The notes under the pieces were generated by a model. It saw only the letters and a list, made by a program, of their open reading frames with translations. It was not told the origin of the DNA and searched no databases. 54,869 nt of DNA from an uncultured Lachnospiraceae bacterium (GTDB lineage Bacteria > Bacillota > Clostridia > Lachnospirales > Lachnospiraceae): contig URRW01000016.1 of NCBI GenBank assembly GCA_900550285.1, positions 1-54,869 of the forward strand, given 5' to 3'. Positions 37,529-45,793 of the stretch are shown here, piece after piece (within the stretch, counting starts at the first letter, position 1; each line of letters starts with the position of its first letter). The translations under genes and the position numbers were made by a program.

Positions 37529-37813
37529 GGCGCCGGCGTTTTGGCGGTCAGCCCGTCTGGGCAGCAAGGCTTTGGGGCTGCTTCTGCTGCGGACGACTGG
37601 CGAGCACAGGGGGATTTTCAAAATAGGGGCGACATTTCAGGCTTTGGAACGGGACTTGTCTGAGCGCGGCGCATGCCGCGCGAGTTCGACCGTTCCGAAG
37701 ACGTATTGAAATGGCACCATATTTTGCAAAAATCCCCCGTAAGCGAGAATGGAGTCCGCGGCAGAAGCAGTCCCAAAGCCTTGCTGCCCAGACGGGCCAA
37801 CCGGCGAAGCGCC
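37529..37813 (+). repeat. Giant hairpin element, copy A
   Basis: Long inverted repeat of 285 bp. Arms 37552-37594 and 37754-37796 (43 nt each) pair completely if two G-U pairs are allowed. Internal loops follow, then an inner stem GGAACGG/CCGTTCC (37646-37652 with 37690-37696) around the core GGGACTTGTCTGA, a GCGCGGC-GCAT-GCCGCGC hairpin (37664-37681), and GAGTTCGACCG. The same core and loop motifs recur in copy B at 42.4 kb. Not coding. It may be a leader RNA structure or a palindromic mobile element. Confidence 0.8.
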
Positions 37814-37846
37814 GCAAAAAATACCCACACAAAGGAGATTTCCCAC

Positions 37847-38926
37847 ATGAACGACATCACTTCCTACATGATCGGACAAACCAAAAATATCCTCGCCATC
37901 GACAGCCCCACGGGCTTTACCTCCCGCGCGGCGGCATATGTGATGGACGAATACAGAAGGCTGGGCTTTGAGCCCCACCTGACCAATAAGGGCGGCATTT
38001 TCGTCTGCGTCAGCGAAGGCGCAGAGCCTGCTGCGGCAGACAACAACGCCGCATACTCCGACATCGCTCCCGAAAAAGCGCCGATCCTTCTGGAAGCGCA
38101 CATGGATACCCTCGGCGCGATGGTATGCCGCATCAACGACAGGGGACGCCTCATGCTGACCGCCCTGGGCGGCATGAACGCCAACAATGCGGAAGCGGAA
38201 AACTGCCGCGTCTATACAAGGGATGGCAAGGTTTATTCCGGAACCTTCCAGATGCAGAACGCGTCCATCCATGTCAACGGCAGCTACAACGACACCTCCC
38301 GTTCCTATGACGTGATGGAGGTCGTACTCGACGAGCCTGTGGAAAGCAAGGCGGACGCAGAGGCGCTGGGCATCATGACCGGGGACATCGTCTGCTTCGA
38401 TCCCCGCACCGTCGTAACCGAATCCGGCTACATCAAGAGCCGCTTCCTCGACGACAAGCTAAGCGTCGGCATCCTGCTTGGCTATGCAAAATATTTAAAG
38501 GACAATCAGGTAAAAACCGCCCGCCGGATTTATCAGCATATCACCGTTTTTGAAGAGGTGGGACACGGCGGCTCCGCCTCCATCCCCGCTGACGTTTCCG
38601 AAATCCTTTCCGTGGATATGGGCTGCGTGGGCGACGGGCTTTCCTGCAAAGAAACGCAGGTTTCCATCTGCGCAAAGGACTCCGGCGGCCCTTATCATTA
38701 TGATGTGGTGAGCGCCCTGATCGACGCCGCAAAGAAAAACGGCATCGACTTTGCGGTGGACGTGTATCCCCATTACGGCTCCGACGCAGAGGCAGGGCTC
38801 CGCTCCGGCCACGACTGCCGCCACGGTCTGATCGGCTCCGGCGTATACGCTTCCCACGGCTATGAGCGCAGCCATATAAAAGGAATGGAAAATACCCTGC
38901 GCCTTCTGCAGGCTTATCTGGGATAA
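37847..38926 (+). CDS. M42-family metallopeptidase
   Basis: 359-residue co-catalytic metallo-aminopeptidase of the M42 (glutamyl aminopeptidase/TET) family. Metal and catalytic residues are seen in EAHMDTLGAM, SRFLDDKLSVG, the EEVGHGGSA motif, SVDMGCVGDG, and the C-terminal SGHDCRHG. It would trim peptides in the cytosol. Start ATG at 37847 follows AAAGGAG; the long upstream frame runs through the hairpin element and is not coding. Transcribed behind the 285-nt hairpin leader. Confidence 0.92.
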   Translation: MNDITSYMIGQTKNILAIDSPTGFTSRAAAYVMDEYRRLGFEPHLTNKGGIFVCVSEGAEPAAADNNAAYSDIAPEKAPILLEAHMDTLGAMVCRINDRGRLMLTALGGMNANNAEAENCRVYTRDGKVYSGTFQMQNASIHVNGSYNDTSRSYDVMEVVLDEPVESKADAEALGIMTGDIVCFDPRTVVTESGYIKSRFLDDKLSVGILLGYAKYLKDNQVKTARRIYQHITVFEEVGHGGSASIPADVSEILSVDMGCVGDGLSCKETQVSICAKDSGGPYHYDVVSALIDAAKKNGIDFAVDVYPHYGSDAEAGLRSGHDCRHGLIGSGVYASHGYERSHIKGMENTLRLLQAYLG

Positions 38927-38998
38927 CGGCGTCCCGACAGGATTTTTCCCCGAAAAAGGATTTCCCTGCCAAAATTACAGCAAAGGAGAGTTTGCCGC

Positions 38999-40897
38999 AT
39001 GAAAGAGATCACCGCGGGCGGTTCTGCCGTCCGCTTCTACGAAGAAACGCTTTCCGTTTCCCTTTTCAGAAACAATGCAGAATGGAGCTGGCGCGAGGGC
39101 TTTGTGCCGGTGCTGGAATGTGAAGAGGGTACTTTCCCTTTTGCCAAAGCGCGCTCCGTTTCCCATGAGATTTTCAAAAACGGTGTTGGAACCGGGATCC
39201 GCAGCCGTTTCGAGGGCTTTGAAAAAGACGGCGAAGCCTGCCCCTATTCCTTTGAAACGCTCATCTGGATCGAGGAGATTTCCGGGGACATCCGCTTTGA
39301 ATGGCTTCCGCTCTGCGAAGAAGGGCTTTCCGTCAAAAAAGTCCGCTGGCCCGGCGAAATGTCCTTTGAAAAAGCGGCCCGCAGCTGGTACACCGTCCTC
39401 AACCACCAGCAGGGGCTTCTCGTCCCCAACGACTGGGAAACTGCCCTCGGCCGCGTTGTTTTCGACGGATTTTTTGAAACGGCAGGCGCTTATATGCCCT
39501 GGTTTGGTCAGGTAAAGGACGGCGACGGCTACATCGCCATCTGCGAAACGCCGTGGAATGCGGGCTATACCGCAGACCACCCGGCAGGCGGCCCCTATTC
39601 CCATGTGGGCGTTTATTACGAGCCAAGCCTCGGCAAAATGGACTACCGCAGGGTGCTCCGCTATACGCTGCTTTCTAACTGCGACTACAACGACCTGTGC
39701 AAGGTCTACCGCGCCTACGTGCGGGAAAACGGGCATCTGCGCACCCTTGCGGAAAAAGCGGCGCAGAACCCTTCCGTTGACCGCCTGATCGGCTGCTGCT
39801 TTGTCCACACCGGGATCAAAACCGTCGTCCAGCCGGATTCCGACTTTTTTGACCCGGAAAATCCGGAGAAAAACAACCACTGCACGCCTTTTTCAAAACG
39901 CACGGAGGAAGTAAGGCTGCTGCACCGCATGGGCGTGGAAAAAATGTATCTCCACTTAGACGGCTGGGCGCAGCCCGGCTACGACAACTGCCATCCTGAT
40001 TATTCCCCCGCCTGCATCGAAGCAGGAGGCTGGGAGGGCATGAAGGAGCTGGCGGACACGATGCACGAATGCGGCTATCTGTTCGGCATCCACGACCAGT
40101 ACCGGGATTTTTACAAATCGGCGGAAAGCTTCGATGAAAACTATGCCTGCCGCTTAACGGACGGCACGATCCCGGAGCACCACCGCTGGGCGGGCGGCCC
40201 CCAGTCCTACCTGTGCGCGACGCAGGCTCCCTATTACCTGAAACGCAACTTTGCGGCGCTTTTTGAAAACGGCATCCGCCTGGACGGCGCTTATCTGGAT
40301 GTGTTTACCTGCAATGAAGGCGACGAATGCACGAATCCGGAGCACCGCATGACGCGCCGTGAATGCTATGAATACCGCGGCCAGTGCTTTTCATGGCTTT
40401 TGGCGCACGGCATCCTGTCCAGCTCCGAGGAGGTCAGCGACTGGGCAATCCCCAGCCTCGTGTTCTGCCATTACGCGCCCTATTCCTTTATGATGAAAAA
40501 ACCGGGACTACCCAAAGACGGGATTCCTGTGCCGCTTTTCAACCTCGTATATCACGACTGCGTGATCGAGCCGTGGATGATGGACAAGGTTTCCGAGCAC
40601 GACGATTATATGCTGTATGCGCTGTTAAACGGCGGCGCGCCGTATCTTTTGCGCGACGCCGCGTATTTAAACACCGACGGCAGCTTTGAGGGCGACGAGC
40701 TTCTGGCGCTGGAAGAGATGATCGCGCGCTCCAAAACCGTTTCCGCCCTGCATGAAAAGGTTGCGAAATGTGAAATGGTGCGCCACCGCATGGATCCTGA
40801 AAACTGGTGGATTCAGGAAACGGAATTTTCTGACGGGACAAAAGTAAAAGTGGATTTTAAGAATCAGACTTATGAGATTTCAGAAGGGAGTCTGTGA
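38999..40897 (+). CDS. GH129-like glycosidase (putative alpha-N-acetylgalactosaminidase)
   Basis: 632-residue protein: N-terminal beta-sandwich (about 1-250), TIM barrel (about 260-560), C-terminal beta domain. Candidate nucleophile D434 (LDGAYLDVF) and acid/base E477 or E478 (SSSEEVSDW); from memory these sit where the nucleophile and acid/base lie in the GH129 enzyme NagBb, which has about the same length. No signal peptide, so it acts inside the cell, releasing GalNAc from mucin-type cores if the assignment holds. DUF5696-type TIM-barrel proteins are the alternative. Neighbours lacZ and M42 peptidase support glycan and glycopeptide use. Confidence 0.6.
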   Translation: MKEITAGGSAVRFYEETLSVSLFRNNAEWSWREGFVPVLECEEGTFPFAKARSVSHEIFKNGVGTGIRSRFEGFEKDGEACPYSFETLIWIEEISGDIRFEWLPLCEEGLSVKKVRWPGEMSFEKAARSWYTVLNHQQGLLVPNDWETALGRVVFDGFFETAGAYMPWFGQVKDGDGYIAICETPWNAGYTADHPAGGPYSHVGVYYEPSLGKMDYRRVLRYTLLSNCDYNDLCKVYRAYVRENGHLRTLAEKAAQNPSVDRLIGCCFVHTGIKTVVQPDSDFFDPENPEKNNHCTPFSKRTEEVRLLHRMGVEKMYLHLDGWAQPGYDNCHPDYSPACIEAGGWEGMKELADTMHECGYLFGIHDQYRDFYKSAESFDENYACRLTDGTIPEHHRWAGGPQSYLCATQAPYYLKRNFAALFENGIRLDGAYLDVFTCNEGDECTNPEHRMTRRECYEYRGQCFSWLLAHGILSSSEEVSDWAIPSLVFCHYAPYSFMMKKPGLPKDGIPVPLFNLVYHDCVIEPWMMDKVSEHDDYMLYALLNGGAPYLLRDAAYLNTDGSFEGDELLALEEMIARSKTVSALHEKVAKCEMVRHRMDPENWWIQETEFSDGTKVKVDFKNQTYEISEGSL

Positions 40898-40898
40898 T

Positions 40899-41288
40899 AT
40901 GATAGCTGTATGGATCATCGCCTTTTCTTTTACTATAGTCGGCGCAGCTTTCTGCTTCCCGAAGTATTACCGGATATTCACCTGTAAAAACGTGACCTCC
41001 GGCAAAATGCTTTCCTGGCAGAGCCCGCGCTCCAACGGGAATTCCACGCACCGCGCCTCCTATGAATATTTTGTGAACGGCGTGCGCTATACCGGAAATA
41101 CCGGCTGGACTTCCAACGGCATTTTCAGCGCCAGCCGGGAATACCGCGTCCGCTATAACCCGAAAAAGCCGGAGAAATCCTATATCAGCATGACCGGAAT
41201 GTACTTAAACTGCGCCGCTGCAACGCCCATTTTCCTTGCAGGTCTCTTCGCGTTCGGGGTCGGATTTTTACTGACAGCCGCATTGTAA
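40899..41288 (+). CDS. DUF3592-like small membrane protein
   Basis: 129-residue protein with a membrane helix at each end (about 2-22 and 103-126) and a small extracytoplasmic or cytoplasmic beta-rich domain between (YEYFVNGVRYTGNTGWTSNG, EYRVRYNPKKPEKS), the DUF3592 pattern. Start ATG at 40899 lies one base after the glycosidase stop, preceded by GGGAG, so it is coupled to that gene. Function not known. Confidence 0.75.
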   Translation: MIAVWIIAFSFTIVGAAFCFPKYYRIFTCKNVTSGKMLSWQSPRSNGNSTHRASYEYFVNGVRYTGNTGWTSNGIFSASREYRVRYNPKKPEKSYISMTGMYLNCAAATPIFLAGLFAFGVGFLLTAAL

Positions 41289-41293
41289 CAGGC

Positions 41294-41896
41294 TCACGCC
41301 GTCCCCAGAAATAAGGTGATCAGGATCGGCACGAAAAACGAACAGATCATGCCGTTTAGCACCGAGAGCACCACCGTTTCCTCGTTCGTATATTTGAGCA
41401 TCATCGGAAGCGTGGTGTCCTCGCTGGTCGCCCCGGCGGGCGCGATGCAGGTATAATAATTGAATTTTACCGCCAGAAACGGGATGATGAAAAAGGAGAA
41501 AATCTCCCGCATCAGATTGCTTAAAAAGGCGATGCTTCCCGCCTCTGCGCCGCACAGATTGCCGATCGTCGCGCCCGCAAGGCTGTACCAGCCCATGCCG
41601 CCGGCGATCGCCGCCCCCTGGGCGACCGGCATTTTTAAGAGCGCCGCGCACAGCATTCCGCCAAGCACCGAACCGGCGATGATCCCCGCCGGAATAATGA
41701 AGATCCGAAGATGATATTCCCGGATCTTTTTCATGATGCCCTCCCGCATCCCGATCATAATCCCCACACAAAACATCAGCACATACAGGATCAGATCCGT
41801 GTTATTTCTAAGCGCCGAAAAGACCGTTTCCCCCAGCCCGAAAAATCCGCAGGCAAGCCCCGCAAACAGTGAAAAAACCGTAAGTATGACGATCAT
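41294..41896 (-). CDS. LysO-type lysine exporter, C-terminal (permease) part
   Basis: 200-residue six- to seven-helix membrane protein matching the C-terminal domain of LysO (E. coli YbjE): GGMGWYSLAGATIGNLCGAEAGSIAFLSNLMREIFSFFIIP and the later PAGATSEDTTLP loop. In E. coli, one ~300-residue protein carries both parts and exports lysine. Here the ATG overlaps the stop of the N-terminal part by four bases, as is common in Clostridia. Substrate specificity not proven. Confidence 0.85.
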   Translation of the reverse strand: MIVILTVFSLFAGLACGFFGLGETVFSALRNNTDLILYVLMFCVGIMIGMREGIMKKIREYHLRIFIIPAGIIAGSVLGGMLCAALLKMPVAQGAAIAGGMGWYSLAGATIGNLCGAEAGSIAFLSNLMREIFSFFIIPFLAVKFNYYTCIAPAGATSEDTTLPMMLKYTNEETVVLSVLNGMICSFFVPILITLFLGTA

Positions 41897-42192
41897 GCTT
41901 CCTTCTCCTTCCGCTCAGCTTCTCCCTCTTTCTTTTTCCCGAAATTTTTTGTCATCAGATAAACAAACATCACGGAAAATACCGTCGGGATCAGAAAATA
42001 GAGAAAGCTCTTCCCGCCCAGAGACAACAGCTCCGCAAAGAAATTTTCATCTCCTCCCAGATTCATTCCCATCGCAAAGATCAGAAGAAAGGTACATAAA
42101 AATGCCAACCATTCAAATCCCTTTTTCGCTTTCTTCGGAATGAAAAATTTCCCGACGACAACGCCGAGACACATCACAAGCAGTATATCCAT
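41893..42192 (-). CDS. LysO-type lysine exporter, N-terminal part
   Basis: 99-residue membrane protein with about three helices, matching the N-terminal domain of LysO (DUF340), beginning MDILLVMCLGVVVGKFFIP. A charged C-terminal tail (KKKEGEAERKEKEA) precedes the overlapping start of the second part. Upstream lies a 13-bp hairpin (42255-42306) in the leader region. Same strand as lacZ but separated by the giant hairpin element. Confidence 0.8.
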   Translation of the reverse strand: MDILLVMCLGVVVGKFFIPKKAKKGFEWLAFLCTFLLIFAMGMNLGGDENFFAELLSLGGKSFLYFLIPTVFSVMFVYLMTKNFGKKKEGEAERKEKEA

Positions 42193-42254
42193 AGATTCCT
42201 CCGTATTTTAAATATTGTATTTCGCGATTTCTGCTGTTTCATGCCTGAACACAG

Positions 42255-42306
42255 CAATAACCATCGCCCTGCATGAACATTACTGCACACAACGCGATGG
42301 TTATTG
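42255..42306. repeat. 13-bp stem upstream of the lysO pair
   Basis: CAATAACCATCGC (42255-42267) pairs perfectly with GCGATGGTTATTG (42294-42306) across a 26-nt loop with an inner TGCA/TGCA pairing. No T-run on the minus strand, ATTTT on the plus. Could be a leader element of lysO or a weak plus-strand terminator. Confidence 0.6.
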
Positions 42307-42375
42307 ATTTTAACACATGATCCGCAAAAAAGAAACTGCCTTTCGGTTTAAATCTGCCTTCCGGATAACGATTCC

Positions 42376-42650
42376 CCCTCCGGACAGTTTCAGCCCTGCG
42401 CGGGCTTTGGCAGTACAGCCCTTTCGGCGGATGACTTTTGAGCGAAGGGGAATTTTCAAAAGATGCAAAACGTCCCGGCAGCCCGGCCGGGACTTGTCTG
42501 AGCGCAGCTTCTGCTGCGCGAGTTTGACCGGTCGGGCTGCGCCCCAGGACGCTTTGTATCTTTTGTTTAAAATTCCCTGTGAGCGAAAACGGAATCTGCC
42601 GAAAGGGCTGTACTGCCAAAGCCCGCGCAGGGCTGAAACCGGGTGGAGGG
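42376..42650 (+). repeat. Giant hairpin element, copy B
   Basis: 275 bp. Arms 42387-42432 and 42594-42639 (46 nt) pair fully with one G-U. The centre has GGGACTTGTCTGA, the hairpin GCGCAGC-TTCT-GCTGCGC (42502-42519) and GAGTTTGACCG, as in copy A, but arms differ from copy A. The GAGCGAAGGGGAATTTTC loop motif and AGCGAAAACGGAATC also match copy A. Directly downstream of lacZ (minus), upstream of lysO. Not coding. Confidence 0.8.
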
Positions 42651-42676
42651 AAAACCTCCCCCCGCCCGCCTGATTC

Positions 42677-45628
42677 TTATCCGAGCTTTACTTCCCAGCG
42701 GATCTCTTCCTCATCCACGCGGTACTGCTTTAACAGCTCCGGCCCGCAGGAGTTGGAGCCGACGCCGCTCATCCCGTAATCCAGATGCCAGATCACATGA
42801 CCGGATTTTTCCAGCTCATAGTTGTGCGCCTTTTTCGTCAGCTCCTCCGGCGTATAATAAGAAACGTTGAAGGAAAGCGGCTTGCTGCCCTCCGCCTTCA
42901 GACCGCCCACGCACACTTCATCGCAGTGCCAGTGGCTTCCGTTTTCCTGCGGACGCACATAATCCTCATGCAGCCCGTCCACGGTCGATGCAAAACGGTC
43001 GATCCAGCAGGAATGATGCTTGTCGCTGTAGCTTTCCGTCGGGCCATAGCCAAAGTATTCCACCTGATTTTCTGCCTCAGGCAGCGTCAGCCTCAGTCCG
43101 AAACGGGGCATGAACGGGAACGCAGCGTCGCGCTTTCCGTTCAGGATAAGCTTCACTTCGCCGTCCGCATTCACCTCCCATACCGCTGTAGCACGGATAA
43201 AGGGCTGGCGGTATACGCTCGCGATCGAAAATTCGCAGGAAATCTTTACCGTCTGCCCGTCGCTCTCCGCCGTGCAGCCATATACCTTTGTCCATGGTCT
43301 GTCGTATCCCGCTTCTTCCCATTTCTGCTTGATATTTCTGTCGTTGTCGGTCGGTGCGCGCCATGTGCTCCATGCAAGGGGCGCTTCCACCAAGGCCCTG
43401 CCGTCCCGGTTCATCGCCGTAAATGCCGCGGCTTTTTTCCCAAATTCATAACGGATCCTGTCGGAAGAGATCACAAATGCGGTTTCCGTCTCCTCCAATG
43501 TGACCGTGCCGCAGTCATCCAGCGTCAGCGCCTTTTCCGCTTCCTCAAAAAGTGCAAACTGGTCGAAGCCCAGCTCATGCCCCTTCTGCGTCAGCGCCCG
43601 GTCCGCCTTCTGAATATAGGTCAGCTTCACATATGTCCGCTCCCCCGCAAAGCAAGCCAGCTTCGGCAGAACAATCTCCGCCCTTTCATGCGCCGCACAG
43701 CAAACCGTTCCGATCACGCCGCTGTCTAAAAGCGCGCCGTCTCTTTTTACCTCGTAATGCACCTCAACGGTATCCGCCAGATCTGCAAAATCCTGCATAT
43801 TCCGCAGCTCAACCGTGCCGGTAGCCATGTCCTTTAAGGCAGCCTTTACCGGACGGATCTCATTTTTCCATTCCAGAAGCCCGGTGTGGGGGCGTCTGTC
43901 GGGATATACAAGACCGTCCATACAGAAGTTTCCATCGTGGGGGAACTCGCCCGCATCGCCGCCGTAATGGAACATATCCCTGCCGTCCGCCGCCTTGCCC
44001 TCATAGGTCGCATGGTCGCACCACTCCCATACAAAGCCGCCGCAGAACTTGTCATAATTGTCCAAAAGCTCGATATAATCGTGGATGTCCCCGGGGCCGT
44101 TACCCATCGCGTGTACAAATTCACACTGGATCATCGGCTTTTTCATGCGGGGATCCTCGCAGTAATTTTTAACCCATTCCGTAGAAGCGTACATCTGGCT
44201 CATCACATCCAACATGGACGTGTCGTTGTGATAACCTCTGGACTCCCAGATGCTTCCCTCATAATGCACAAGCCGGGTCGGGTCGTAAGCCTTTACCCAT
44301 CTGCCCGCTTCTTCAAAGTTTTCGCCAAATCCGCTCTCATTGCCCAGAGACCAGAAAATCACGCTGGCGCAGTTTTTATCCCGGATCACGTTGCGCTTCT
44401 GACGGTCTAAAATCGCTTCGCCAAAACGCGCGTCCTGCGCGATCTTTCCGTAATCGTCGCAGTAATCCGCCCCAAACAGATTGCAGACGCCGTGGCACTC
44501 CTGATCTGCCTCCGCGATCACATAAAAACCATATTCGTCGCACAGCGCGGGGAAATACGGCGCGTTGGGATAATGGCTCGTGCGGATCGCATTCACATTG
44601 CTCTCCTTCATCATGCGCATATCGCGGATCACGCTTTCACGCGTAACCGCCGCACCGGTAAAGGGATCGCTGTCGTGGCGGTTTACGCCGCGGAATTTTA
44701 CCTGATGCCCGTTTATCAAGATCATGCCGTCCTTTACCGCGATCGTGCGGATGCCGACCTTCTGCTCGATCAGCTCGTCTCCCGTGCTGATCTTTAACGT
44801 ATAAAGATACGGCTGCTCTGCGTTCCACAAAACAGGCGCTTCCACCGGGATCGAAACCGGTTCGCCCGAAGAATACATGCTGCCGGCTGCATTGCCCTCA
44901 GCGTCGCACAGCTCGCAGCGGATCGCCGGATTCCCTTCCACCGAATCAAAGCGCACCGTTACCTCTGCGCGGTTGTTTTCCAGATCCACCGGCGTCTGCA
45001 CGGTAAAATCGCGCACAAACTCCTGCGGGCGAAGCACCAGCTCCACATCCCGGAAAATCCCGGAAAACCGCAGCTTGTCCTGATCCTCCAGATAGCTTCC
45101 GTCGCACCATTTCAGCACCAGCACCGCCAGACGGTTTGTACCCTCATGGGTTTTATCTGTAATCTCAAACTCACTGGGGCTGTGGGAAACCTGGCTGTAG
45201 CCCACAAATTCGCCGTTTACCCACACATAAAAGCAGGAATCCACGCCTTCAAAATATAAAAACTGACGCTTTTTGGCAGCCTCGCCGTCCAGTTCAAAAT
45301 CCTTCACATAAGCGCCGGACGGATTCTCGTCGGGCACATACGGCGGATCATAGGGAAACGGATAGCGCACGTTCGTATACTGCTTCTGGTCAAAGCCCTT
45401 CATCTGCCAGCAGGAAGGCACCTCCATGTCGATCAGCGCCTCCGTATTTTCCCAGAAACGCTCCGGCACTGCCTCCACGCTCGGAAAATAACCGAATTTC
45501 CAGTCGTTTCCGCTCAAAAGCATCTGACTTTCCACACCTTCTCCACATCTCGGTACATACCAGCACCGGTTATCCACAGTGCCCACATGCAGCGTGTGGA
45601 GATCCTCATAAAATTTTTCCACTTTCAT
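42677..45628 (-). CDS. lacZ: Beta-galactosidase (GH2)
   Basis: 983-residue GH2 enzyme with the full LacZ domain set: sugar-binding jelly roll, two immunoglobulin-like domains, TIM barrel and the large C-terminal Bgal_small_N domain. Acid/base Glu is in FWSLGNESGFGE, nucleophile Glu in QCEFVHAMGNGPGD. It hydrolyses lactose or host beta-galactosides in the cytosol; galactose then enters via galK/galT. Start ATG at 45628 follows AAAGGAGG. Promoter overlaps that of the divergent AraC regulator. Transcript runs into the giant hairpin copy B. Confidence 0.96.
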   Translation of the reverse strand: MKVEKFYEDLHTLHVGTVDNRCWYVPRCGEGVESQMLLSGNDWKFGYFPSVEAVPERFWENTEALIDMEVPSCWQMKGFDQKQYTNVRYPFPYDPPYVPDENPSGAYVKDFELDGEAAKKRQFLYFEGVDSCFYVWVNGEFVGYSQVSHSPSEFEITDKTHEGTNRLAVLVLKWCDGSYLEDQDKLRFSGIFRDVELVLRPQEFVRDFTVQTPVDLENNRAEVTVRFDSVEGNPAIRCELCDAEGNAAGSMYSSGEPVSIPVEAPVLWNAEQPYLYTLKISTGDELIEQKVGIRTIAVKDGMILINGHQVKFRGVNRHDSDPFTGAAVTRESVIRDMRMMKESNVNAIRTSHYPNAPYFPALCDEYGFYVIAEADQECHGVCNLFGADYCDDYGKIAQDARFGEAILDRQKRNVIRDKNCASVIFWSLGNESGFGENFEEAGRWVKAYDPTRLVHYEGSIWESRGYHNDTSMLDVMSQMYASTEWVKNYCEDPRMKKPMIQCEFVHAMGNGPGDIHDYIELLDNYDKFCGGFVWEWCDHATYEGKAADGRDMFHYGGDAGEFPHDGNFCMDGLVYPDRRPHTGLLEWKNEIRPVKAALKDMATGTVELRNMQDFADLADTVEVHYEVKRDGALLDSGVIGTVCCAAHERAEIVLPKLACFAGERTYVKLTYIQKADRALTQKGHELGFDQFALFEEAEKALTLDDCGTVTLEETETAFVISSDRIRYEFGKKAAAFTAMNRDGRALVEAPLAWSTWRAPTDNDRNIKQKWEEAGYDRPWTKVYGCTAESDGQTVKISCEFSIASVYRQPFIRATAVWEVNADGEVKLILNGKRDAAFPFMPRFGLRLTLPEAENQVEYFGYGPTESYSDKHHSCWIDRFASTVDGLHEDYVRPQENGSHWHCDEVCVGGLKAEGSKPLSFNVSYYTPEELTKKAHNYELEKSGHVIWHLDYGMSGVGSNSCGPELLKQYRVDEEEIRWEVKLG

Positions 45629-45696
45629 CGCCTTGCAGCTCCTCCTTTAACGGCTGTTTTGGAACTTTGTCATGCCGTCCTGAACTATTGCTTTTT

Positions 45697-45729
45697 ATTA
45701 TAGTAGAAAATCCCGGTCTGTTGTATAAT
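45697..45729. promoter_or_regulatory. Overlapping divergent promoters of lacZ and araC-type regulator
   Basis: Minus-strand TATAAT for lacZ (45697-45702) and plus-strand TATAAT for the regulator (45724-45729) lie 21 bp apart, so each -10 falls in the other's -35 zone. No good -35 is visible for either, fitting activator dependence. TATTATA and TATAATA arms make the region symmetrical. Confidence 0.7.
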
Positions 45730-45793
45730 AAGTATGACCGAAAAATATAACATTTTGAAACTGTGCATCCCCGGCACAGCAACAGGAGACAGC

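Noticed and set aside
37673..37846. N-terminal extension of the M42 peptidase
   Set aside because: Those codons are the right half of the giant hairpin; AAAGGAG before ATG 37847 sets the start.
40872..40898. Earlier start for the DUF3592-like protein
   Set aside because: It lies inside the glycosidase 3' end; GGGAG before 40899 fits better.
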